From Campylorhamphus procurvoides (lineage: Eukaryota; Chordata; Aves; Passeriformes; Dendrocolaptidae), in NCBI GenBank assembly GCA_013396655.1, contig WBMV01003161.1, positions 1,672,059 through 1,736,058 on the forward strand: DNA of 64,000 nucleotides, given 5' to 3'. The translations under genes were made by a program, and so were the position numbers. A model generated the notes under the pieces. That model made no database searches. It saw only the letters and a list, made by a program, of their open reading frames with translations, and was not told the origin of the DNA. How positions within the stretch are numbered: position 1 is the first letter of the stretch; the number at the start of each line of letters is the position of its first letter. Positions 36,801 through 48,800 of this stretch are shown in pieces.

Positions 36801-39800
36801 GGCCTCCACCAAGGCAGACACAAGAAAGCATCTGAAGGGCCCTAATTTTGCCCTGTTCCCATTGTCCTGCCCATGGTGTGCTTCCCCCCATTGTGCAGCC
36901 TGCAGCCTGGTACATTATCAATGCCAGGTTGGATGGGGCTTGAAGGAACTGTTCTAGTGAAAGGTGTCCTTGCTCATGGCAGGAGTGTTGGATCTTTAAG
37001 GTTTCTTCCCACCCAAACCATTCTGTGGTGCTCTGTTAGGCTGAGAGTTTTCTGAGAGGTGTTGCAGTTCCTCCCTTGCACCAATTCAACACAAAAATGA
37101 TTATTTTTTCCCCTTTTTGCTGGCCCCCATGCTGGCAGGAGCTCACAGACCCTGCTGGGGCAGTGTGCTCATGCCTCGCCACACAGAAGTGCCCCAAAGC
37201 TTTTCTGCTTCCCAGATTCTGAGCAACTACATCATTGTCCTATGATTTCCCCCCCTTTTTAAAAGATGCTATTTGGGGTGGGTATCAGGGGTGGACACTG
37301 CAGTCTGTGGTGTCCTCACAAGGTGGTGGGAGCTGCAAGACCCCAGATTTACTTTGTCTGTGGTTTGCCATGCAGCAGGGTGCACGTCCCTGGCACGGGA
37401 GGCAGGGTGGCCCCTGATGTCAGGGCCAACTCTTCCAACTGAGCAGTGCCCAGCTGGCCACAGAGACCTTTTTCCCACTGTAGCATAAGGCACCATGTCT
37501 AGAAAGAGGATGGCTGGGATTTTCCACAACACTTCTGCTTTTAATTAGGGTAAGCGTTGCCGGCCATCTTTGTTTGGGTGTAAAAGCTCACCTGCTTTTA
37601 AATATTTCTAAAGCTACCATTAAAACAGCCTAAATATAACACGCACACAGTTGCATCTTGGGATGAATAAATTATGCGTCCCGAATGAGAGAATGAATGT
37701 ATGTGTGAGACAGAATGTGAGAGTGGGTGGAAGCACTCATATGGTGTGTGTGGGGGGTGCATAATTAAGCACAATGAGGCGATACAAAAGACCAGACTGG
37801 TGGTAATTGCCGAGGTGAACGCTGCAAGTATTGGCAGCACCCGGGCTGCCGAGCCGGGGGGCAAGAACAGAGGGAAGGGCAGGAGGAGGGCACCGAGCGC
37901 CTGCTGCCGTGATGAGACCCGGGCTCTGCTGTGGGAGGGGGACGGGGCACGTCCCAGCGCAGAGTTTATGAAGGAGCTAACAAAATCAAGCACCAAGCCC
38001 TTGCTCCCAGTGAAGACTTCGCTTGTCTCCAGGTATTCCTGTTCCCAGCCAGCTGTCTGGACACCTTGCCCTTTCACTGCACGTATCCTCCCAACTTCCC
38101 TGGGAGGTAGCAAAGCGCTATCCTTTGCTCCTGCGGAATGGGAGCAGAGGAGTTCCAGCCTCCATGTGTGAAGGCAGCTGGAGCCCATCCAACAGCTGCA
38201 TCTCCAGAGGAGCAGGCAGTCATGGCACACCTGCACTGGTGTGGAGCAGCCACAGGCAGGGCTGCCCATGCGAGCACCAAAACAGCAGTTTTCTTGAGCA
38301 GCAAAGCCAAAAAGCCAGGAGGAAAGCTCAGAAAATGATGTGGATCAACAGCCCATGGAACTCAAGCTGGGGTCTGCACTCAGGGCTGCACTGTGCCATG
38401 TACCTGTACCTTCAAATACCACATAGGGCATGAGGTGAGGCAGTGGCAAAACTCCCATCTGAGCGTGGATTTAGCACTTTTGGGTCCAGCTTAGCGCCAC
38501 TGTTTTAAACTACCTTCTCCAAAGCCAAGAGGCGACAAGAATAACTCAGCTTCCTGCGATCTCCTCCCTCCACCCACAAAAAAACTGAGCTGCTTCTCCT
38601 GCCCACTCCCCTTTAATCAGAATAATTACTTGTTTTTCTTTAAACTCAGATTTGGCTACATTTAGTGAAATTTCCAAACTGCCGGATGTTGTGTGATTTT
38701 TGCTAGGCTGCCGTTTTTCACAAAGTATGTGACTTTGCCATGAAACGTCTCAGTTTACCATACAAATTTTGCGCAGAACAAAAATAAGATCTTTTACTTC
38801 TGTTTCCCTTGGGTAACATGGGATCTTTGGTTATAATTACCATAGGTGTAATGCTCTGCCTACAGAGGCCATCCAGATTACAGGGAATTTTAGCAGCTGG
38901 TATTCCTGTGATATAGTGGATCTGCACATGCAGACACCCAGCCAGGGCCTGGGCTGCTGCCGCCAAGATGCACTTAAATGTAGCAACAAACAGAAAAAAA
39001 AAAGTCTGGCCAAATTTAGAAGGGTGTTTTCCTCCCAAAGTGCTCTGCAAGGAGAAGTGGCTAGTGAGAATTTATTAGGACAACAGATGCATTAATTTTA
39101 TCTTGAATTTCGAGGCAAGAATTGGAAATGAGGATATCCTACTAGGTGATAAAACTGTCTGTCACAAGACCCCCGAGTACATGTCACTTGCAGAGCGCCT
39201 GGAAAACACGCGATGAAAGAAGTCGGTGGAAGGGGGTGGGAGACTAATGCTTTCTGGAGCTCAGCGGCTTGGACCATCACAATTTGTTGTATTTGTTCAG
39301 ACAGGGAAAACGTGGGAGGTGGTGCAAGCATGCTGTAACAAGAGAGAGATTCTGTATTTATCATTGCAAAGACTAAACACAGCAAGTCACATTACTACTG
39401 CAGGGAGAGGAGACTTGCTAAGCCCAGTGCCAAAGGGGTCAGGGCTGTTCCTCAGCCTCCTCTCCCAGTGGCTCCCAGCAAACACTCGGGCCAAAGCGAG
39501 AGACGTCCCTTTCCCGGGAAGGAGCAATCCTGCTCCTCCGCAGTGTGCCCAGGCTCCTGGCTGTGGGCGAGGGCGCAGCGCTTTCCTGGAGACATGCACA
39601 CACCATGCACAGCAACTATTGGAACACACATCCCTTTCTGGCTGAAAACTGAGGAAATCAAGGTCGTGGAACCACATTCAAAGGCTGTGGGGCCATTGGA
39701 GTGGGACAGACTGTTTTGGTGCTGCTGGGGCAGTTAACTGTCAGTGAGTGTCCGGGGAGCAGCAGAGGGGATGTTCAAACCCCATGCTCTGATGTGCTGG

Positions 39801-42800
39801 CTCCTGACAGGTGCCCAGAGCCCAAGTGCAGCTGGAGGGTTTGCTCAGCAATCAAAGGGAGCAGTACTCGGCAGCGTAAACAGTAGGATGTGGTGGGAGC
39901 AGCACAGCATCAACCAAGGAACAGCTTGGATTCACGGAGAAGGAAGGGCTGCACATTACACTGTCTATGCGGGCTGATGCTGGTACTTCCGATGCCTGGA
40001 AAGCTGCCGCCTCCACATCCTCTGCTGCTGGCACACAAGCATTTCCTAACCCTCCACAGCACTGGAACTGAAGGAAGGTATCCAGGTGTCCACCCCAAGC
40101 CATTCCCTGCATCCACTCAAGCAGTGATGTGCACAGCCTTGGGACTGTAACCACACAGAGGTTATCCTAGGAAAAGAGTTGCACTGCAGGGCAGTGAACG
40201 GGATACTCTCTCTTCCTCCCTTCTTGGAAGAAAAAAGTGCCTCCAGCAGACCTGAAAAGGCAGAATGCTTAGTCTGAACCTCAGGATGGTTCAGGTAAGC
40301 TGCCAGACTGTGTGCACACAGTTGCCTATGAACAGAGTTTCTTGCCTCCGCTGGTAAGTCTTCCTACATCTATCCCCATTTCCAAACAGATCCTACAAAC
40401 TGCCTCAAACTCAGCAAAAGGGTTCAAGTAGCACAAAACAGACAAATGCAAGTAACTAAGACAACTCCAAAATAAGATTTTGGAAAGCCATCCCAGTTCA
40501 CAGAGCAGCGCCTTCTGCCTCCTGCCCAGTCTCTGTGAACAAGTAAGTGCAGAAAAGGCTTCATGCACAGACAGCCTCTCCAGGAGGGTGAAATGTGAAT
40601 GCAACTTTCCTACAACACAGGTGTTCGGGTGCACACCTGCCTGTGAGCCCAGAGAAGTGAAGCTGTGCTTGCACAGAGACCCTCTTGCAAACTTTCTGGC
40701 AGGCATTTTTAGAAGACCTTTGGAAATCAGCTGCCATGTGTCTGTCCTAAGAAGCTGTCACAACACTTTTCTGGAATGCAGCTCAGATTGTTCAACCCTT
40801 GATGGATACTCAGGTTGCACAGATATTGGTCTGTACTTTGCTAGCAAATATGTAATGTGGTGAGCTGTGGATTGGTTCTGCAATGTTAGGGAGCAATGGA
40901 ATGTATCATTAGAAGCACCTTGTGCTGCATGACCTCATGGCACTTCCCTACTTTGTTCTCTTTTAGAAACACAAAAGCACTCCCTAGATCTCTCTTATTT
41001 TGCTGTTTACTATTTTAGACGGTCACTGTTATGGCCAGAAGACTGAGAGAAACATACTTCTCATGCAAAGTGGCAATGAAAAAATTCTCTAGTTAGGGAA
41101 ATTGCATGTACAGTGCGATGATTTTTTCATGTTCATATGTATCCACTACAGAGTAAACTCCACAAGCTGAGTGATGACTGGAGATGGCTTTAATTTGTGC
41201 ATCTTGGGTGTTAACATACTGTATATCTGCATACAGGTTATTTATCTATTCATGTGGGGGTTACAGTGATCAAACACCACAGAATGGCAGAATTGCTATG
41301 TAGTTCATCTAGTCCTGAGAGGGCGGATTAAAACTCATCAAAAAAAAAATAAAAAATAAAGGAAACTACAGTCTGTACTTACAGTAAATGACAGGAAAGA
41401 AGAAAACAAAGTTCCTTCATCGTATCTAGACAGTTTGGCCAAGACTCCTTCCAAAATGGTGACAAACTACAAAGACAAAAAATACTGTAAATATTTTTAA
41501 TAATTGAACAAGGGTGTAAAAATCAGCATCAGCTTCAAAGAAGCCCGTGGAGCTCTCAGCATTGACAGTGGAATGGACCACCTGTCCCTGAGCACAGCAA
41601 GCTGTGGAGTGGGGAGAAAAAAGCGCTGCCTTTTGGGTGCTGGTGGTGCACCTCTTGCTGGTGGGGAATCACCCTCGGTGTCCTGAGTGACGCTGGGGAC
41701 AGGAGGTGAGTGCAGCATGTGGGGAAGCAGAGCCTGTCTGGATGGGGAAGGCGGCGGTTCTTGCTCCCAGTATGCAGTGTCAAACACGCAGCTAGCTGGG
41801 TATTCTTGCAGAAGAATCGAACTGGCATATGTTGGTGGATTATGTTTAAAGGTCTCCACTGTATAATAGGGATGACTTGTTCTCAGAAAGTTTGAAACTA
41901 GAGGAAAACACACCCCACCATCTTTCTCCCTACGTACCAATTCCCCTCAGTGTTAGCACAGCACACCAGACCTACACAACCACCCAAGGGGAATGCTGGC
42001 AGCTGAGCTACAGGAGATGACTCTGATGAAAAACAATTTCCAAACAATTAAACCTGACATTTTGGAATGTATTTCCCACTACTGTCACCTCTAAATTAAT
42101 TTCTTAGGAGAGCATATGGTGATCTTGCACAATATGAGCTATTTTGTCCGCACAACCTCATGTGTAGGAGTGGTGGCCACCTCTGCGTGCCACCCCGATG
42201 GCTTTGCAGCAGCATTTAGCAGTGCCAGCCCCTGACTGCAGCTATCCCCAGTGCTGTGGGGTGATGCTGACCATGGGGTGCTGCCCCATTAACGTAACAC
42301 CCATTCCTTAAAACCACTTCTGGCCCAGTATGGTAATCCTGCTAGTAGCGTATAACATCTCACGCAGTTCTAATCATCAAAGAGTCACCATGAAAGGACT
42401 GGGAGATGTATGATCTTGCCTGTGAGAAACAAGAAGCCAATTCAACATCTTAATGTGTCACATTTTAATGGAAATGCACATATTAAAAATGCAATGTTAA
42501 CAGTGAATCACTTCACCTGAAGCTGAAGGTTACCTTTGCCACTAGGAGTGTTATCATTTCTTTGACGGTTTCCTCAATTAGTTCATCTATTTTTGAATGG
42601 TACTGGTGCTAAAGAAAAATAAAAGGAGAGGGGGAGGAAAATATTAGCATTGATCACAGCCAACAGCTCTACACTTGTCAGCCTCTTCCCTTGGTAAACC
42701 ACAATACTACTGCAGTATTAAACTGAAGAATTATGCAGCTTATTACCCTAGCCCCACTGCAGTGACCAGCGATCACTGACACTTGTAGGAGAGACCTTGA

Positions 42801-45800
42801 ATTCAGGAGAATCCTACACCAGTTTGCAAAGCATGGGCATACCCTGCCCTCTTCTGTGTGCCCACAGCTCCAGGAGCCACACGTGGATGTCAGAGGGGAG
42901 GCTCTGCCATCCCTGTGAGCACCAGCACCCAGTGCTCCTAGAGACCCTGAAGTCCCTTTGCTCCACTTCTGCAGGCATCATCCTGTCCCTCTGGCACATG
43001 GAGCACACTGGACAATGAGACATACCTGCTGCTGGGGGGGAACGGGCAGCCCTTTCCCAGGTCACCACAAACCACCCAGCCCTCAGCAGGGGGTGGGGAG
43101 GACATGCTGCTCCAGGGGAGCTTGCAGTGGCCTCAACCACCAGGAATGGTGTTGCACCCAAAGCAGCTGAACCTGTGCACTGGGTTCAGCAGGCACACGG
43201 CTCAAATTAAGCACTCGTTTAAACACTTTGCTCAGGGACTGTAAGATAGAGTTAAAAACCACCCAACAAACCACGACGAGGCTTTTTGTCCCATGCAAAA
43301 GCCAGCAGGCAGTGCATCCCCGAGCCCCGGGCGCTGGCAGATCCCGTGGCAGTAGCTCAGCACCGGCTGACCAACGCCTGTGCCTGCAGCATCAGCACTT
43401 CTGAGTCTTCAACCCAATTTCTGCACATGCCAAACCTTGCTTAGCTTGGGAGCTCTGATGCAATCAGCTGCAATATGGCTAGAATAGGTACTAAAATACA
43501 GTCTTCTACTAATTTAGAAAAGACCTGTTTCCAATACAAGATTTAATTAGTGAAAACATACAGTATATTCTTATTTTCAATGGACTGAGAAAATACTGAT
43601 TATGACTGCTTTCCAACACAAAACATTTGATTTTTCAGTCAAACATTTCAAGCACTGGTGCTAGTCACTATATTCATTACCACTTGGCATTAATATTGTT
43701 TTAAAATGTTAACATCAAATCACATTGAAAGAGACAAATCTGCTTTAAATACTAATCAGACTTTGGGAAGGAAGACTGTGAGGGCTTTACAAATGCTAGC
43801 TGCTGGTCTCAGTGTCTGATGGGTACTCTCTGAACTGCTCTGCAGCTTGGAGATTTTTTTCTACTGCAGTAACATTAATACAGGAATTCGGGAAAAAGAA
43901 AATAAAAGTAGGACACACTTACCCACTCTTTTGCAAACTTTTCAGATGATTGGGGACAGAAATAAAGAGGAAAGTGCAAAAGACAGGAAAAAGAACATAT
44001 GAAGATAAACAATAAATAAACCAAAATCTTTTAAAAAAAGAGACGTATGAGAACAGCAGCATCATGCACAGAAACAATAAGCAATGGAAAATGAAATGTG
44101 ATCAAAACCTCCTTTGGCTGAAATACCAGAGATCGCTACCTGTAGGATTTGCAGGCAGTAAAACAGTGGGAGGGGACCGGATTGTAGCTGACTGCTGGCA
44201 CTCTCTTATGGTTTTATTTAATTCCCAAGAGGAAGGGACCCGGCTGTCGACAGGCAGGGTTCGGCACCGGGGCAGCCGCACACCCCGCAGTGGGGTGGCT
44301 GTGCTGGGGACATCCCTGCAGCAGGGGGCAGGGGGACGTGGCACAGCACGTCCCAGCCCAAGGCCTGGCTGGGGGCACTCAGAGCCTCACCTGGGAAGGA
44401 GGACAAGCTGGCACCACCACGCCACAGGCTGCGATCTGCTGGGCCCACGTAGGGGGAAACATACACAAACAAGCAGGTGATTTTTGCATTGGCAGTTCCC
44501 ATTCCCATGTCCTGCTTTGCAGGTCAAGACACATACAAGTCCCTTATGGGATCATAGTTATGATTAATCTGTTTAATGCAGAGCTAGACTTTATCAGCTC
44601 CCAGATTGACTTGGCTGTTCCCAGCACAGCTTGAATGCAGCTGTGAGGTGACAGGGACCTGTAACAGCCGGGTACAGGTAGAAGATGGTGATGTCCTTGG
44701 CAGACACAGCCAGGACTTTCTAAAGGAGATGGAGAAGGGGTTGTGCATATATTGGGGTGTCTCCCCCACAACATTTTCCTTCTGCAACTGCATTTTCTGT
44801 GTATGTAAGACCTTGCAACCAAGCATTCAGCTAACGGCTTTCATCGAGTAAGTCACGAGTTTGAACTCAAATATGTGAAAGCAATCCACTGTGAAATGCA
44901 CCGATTGATGCATGTTCAATTAAAAGCTTGTTTAAAAAGCAAATAAAAGCCTCCATGGAATAAAACTGCCACTCAGAGAGAAGGAGAGGAGCCTGTGCAT
45001 GCACCAAGGCAGTGTCGCAGGACTCTGAGCGCTCATTCCCATCGCAGCCGCAATCCCCAGGGTGGAGTCAGCCCCGGTGCCAGGGCCAGTGACCATGCAG
45101 GACAGGGCCTATGAGGTTCAGGGTCCTGCCCTGGGCAGCCACAGCCATGTGCACTCTGTGCCCTCAGTGTCACAGCCCCAGCTCCACCTCGGGAAGGAGA
45201 GCCTTGTCCCGGGCAGGGTCGGAGGAGGCGGCGGTTTGGAAAGCGAGCGCCTGGTGCTGCTGACAGATGCCTGGCTCGTAAACCAGCGATTCTGAACAGC
45301 TCCTTCTACATTCCTTATGAAAATGCTCAAGGTTAAAGATCGCAGAGCTGGTTTGCTTTACCCAGCGTAGACCCTGCTCTCGATCGAGTTCATCACAGCT
45401 TTCTATTAGCTCAATTATTACAATCCATAATCAGTGCACTACAATGATTCAACTTGACTTTATGTGATGAGTATCTTGCCTTGTCATGTAACAGATTGTG
45501 TGTATGTTGTATTTCTCTAAGGACCATCTGACCTTAGATATTAAATAGAAACATACTAGACCAACTGAGAAACATTTAATACATACATTTATCCCCTTAG
45601 ATGTATTAAAAATTCAGAGGAAAAATAAATATTTAAGATGGTAAAGTATGTTTACCAAATGTTTTAACAGCTGCCTTTAGAGACAAGGAAATGGAATGAA
45701 ATGATGGGTGTTTGTTTCACAGGGTAATGCTCGCAAAATGCATTCAAGTATCTGCTAAAGTGAGTGTGGCTGAAGGTACTGTGAAAGGGAAGGCCTTTGG

Positions 45801-48800
45801 GGTGGGAGGGAAACTGCAGAGTGAGGTCAAGTAAGGTATTGAGAGAGTCTCTGCCCACATACAGCTTGAACTGTCAGAAAAATCAGTCGTTTGTTTCTAA
45901 TAAAAATGTCTTTGCCAGCTAGGTCTGGGCAAACAGCTCTGCCTGAACACTGTGGTGGGCAATGTGAGCCCTTTTTGCTGCTGTTGAGCTGTCTGCACAG
46001 GGACCATGGACTGGAGGAGCCACGTGATGGCTGTGGCACTGATGGATGGCCCCGGAGGAAGTTGCCAGAAGCCTTTGCTGAGCTGTGCGGCTGCCACCCA
46101 CCAGAGACAGGGGTCAGAGGGACTGAGCTAGGCACAGACCAGCTCCCCAAATTACAGAGGAAGATGCGAGCTGGAACCCCGGGTTCCCATCCCTCTGCTG
46201 CCTATCTGACTGTCCCATAATTTCCACTGGGGACTGGAAGAGGTGGGGTGGCATTTAGTCCTCCCCTCCTGGGCTGTAATGCCCCAGAATCTGAACTTTT
46301 ATGCTCCTCAGCCTGCCCATCTCAGCACACAGGTTTAGAGAGCTTCAAGAAGAGATGGAGGTAGCCAAAACACAGAGTGGTACAAGCAAATGGAAGGGGA
46401 GGTAGTAACACTCATTAAAAGAAAGAAAAGAAAACGGGAGGGTGTATAAAATACCAAAGCCCTAAATGGTAACTTATGCATTGATAATGTACATCTGCTT
46501 TACAGGTCTATTAGTTCAGCTATCTGCTCAAAACCTCATGCCCCAGCAACTGCTGCTTGCCACAGGAGTTCATCTGTCTCTGAGCTGCTGTATCAAAGCC
46601 CTTCTGGAAGTGGCACAGGCAGATTTGCAGCTGAATCTCTACTGCAGCCCCGAGCAGCCGAGAAACAACCGCACGGCCACCTCCTCCCCTCTCACCTGCA
46701 CCCTGTCAGGCTGAACGTGCATTGTGACTGATGCTTAGGACTAGGAGGAAACTGTGGCAAGCAGGGAGCATCACAAGTCAGCGTGGAAAAAAACAGTGAG
46801 TGCCTGGCCACAAGATACCCAGGCACAGCTGATGTTGCCAGTCTTGTGCCACCTGAATACATAAACTGACAGTTTTATGAATGCAATGAGCTGCTTCTGT
46901 CATGGTATCAGAGTCTGCTTGCTCTCCAAAATCTCTCTGTCCTCAGGGACTGTGCTAATATCAGGGTTTGATGCTGGTTTGCAATGGGGAGAATCACAAA
47001 CGAGACCTTCCCAGCTGACAGGGCACTGCCCGGGTAGATGCTGCTGCTGCAGCAGCTGCAGACTGAGGGATTTAGGGAGATAAATGGTTATGAATATGCT
47101 ACAAAAAATGGTAGAGAAGTTCAGGCTCAGACAACAAAAGCCCACTCAAGATCTGCCCCAGCTGACCTGGAGGACAAGGGAAGAACCTGATAATGGGCAG
47201 TGTGAAATCTCTTGCAAGGTGACTGTCACAAATAAAATGTTATAACTGATATATGTATGAGAGAAATCAAAAGAACATCTGGATCTGATCCAAACACCAC
47301 TGACATCAGGACAAGGAGCCCTGCTGTATGCAATGGCCTCTGGAGCAAGTCCTTTCAGAGGAACAAAATGAGGTGAACAACTGAAAAAACCACAGGAACA
47401 ACTTGCAATGATTTACTGCAAAATCTGACCATGGAAAGCTGTAGTGAAAAGGCATATCTAGGAAATGCTGACAAGCAGCAGGATAAGAGAGCCAAACAGT
47501 ATTTGTGAATTTATTCTAGACTGGTATATGAATATTTAATTTGGCTTGAAGCTACTGGAGCAAAATGATCATTATGATGCACTAAATCTACTTCAATTTG
47601 CCATGTCTTTCTAGTTCATAGATCAATTCACAGAAACTTCAATCTGCAACTATGGCTTCAGAGGAAAATAAAAATCAGCAATTCATTAAAACAGATTCGT
47701 TATTTGGAAACTTGAGTCATTAAGAACCTGGAAATCCAGAATGATCAATGATGTGCTGACTGTAGCCAATACTCAAAAGGAAGTCAAAGCAGCTGGAATT
47801 TCAATCTACTGTTGGAAGTTATTTATTTATTTTCGTGGGTTTTTTTTTTCCTTACAAGCAACAACTTGGCACTTCTGTTTTCCTTATGTTTGTCTACAGA
47901 AAATACTCATACACAGAAAGTGTGTTGCCAACACCTGGCTCCAAGGTGCAGTTAATGACTCAATATATATGGTCATCATGCATCAACCAAGCTTGAGAGA
48001 TACCGTATGCATACCACAGTCCTTGCAAAAAGCCACTCCTAAGTGACAGGGATCCCGAATGTTTCTATTCATTAGATTTGAGATCAACCCCCTGTACATT
48101 CATCTGCACACTCTCTATGGAAGACTAAATCCACAACCGATACAACGTCTCTGAAACGAGCACAACAGGAGATAGGAGATTTCATGACATCGCCTTTGAA
48201 AGCTGTGAAAGGAAGAACCTGCGTTTTTACCTCTTGGCCCATTTCCATACTGCAAAGCTTTGTTGACTGAGCTTTGGCATCCACCATGACATTAAACATG
48301 GTGCATATTGACTGAGGGACTCGGAAATCTGTTGATCGGCTGGTTTTCTGCAGTTTTACTTCAAATGCAATCCTTGTTCTGTGAAGGAAAGTAGAAAAAG
48401 ATGTTTCAGTTGCTTTTAAACATATTGAAGCCAATAATAATAATAATAATACTACTACTAATAATAATAATGTGAAACAATTCTGAGAAGGGTTTGAGAA
48501 GCCAGAAAGCCAAATGCTGCTGGGAGTGCCATAATGCAATTGTTACAAATGCACTTGTACTAAAAATTATTTTGCAGTTTAAAAAGAAACCCCCTTTCCA
48601 GAATACACACTATTTATAAAGTGTGCAACGGTTTCAGGGAAACGATGACTTTCTCATGCTTGATAAACAGTGTGATGATGTTACAAACAGCAGTGTCAAT
48701 ATACACCTACAATTTGGTTGCATTAGCTGGTTTATAACCAGAGCCTGCCACACTAAAGGAAGCTCCTGTTGCTCCCTGATGTCAACTACAAATAGCAGAA

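Larger units (their letters stand above)
36354..41382 (-). other. CADPS intron G-H
   Basis: A 5.0-kb intron holding a CR1 fragment (36924-37036), a long two-strand open region (37598-38269) that overlaps a conserved-looking block, and a possible CR1 tail near 41275. No in-phase extra exon found. Confidence 0.85.

Noticed and set aside
41497..41940. 147-residue minus frame just upstream of exon G
   Set aside because: It ends before exon G's pyrimidine tract, is not in splice register and shows no known domain. Chance frame in intron F-G.
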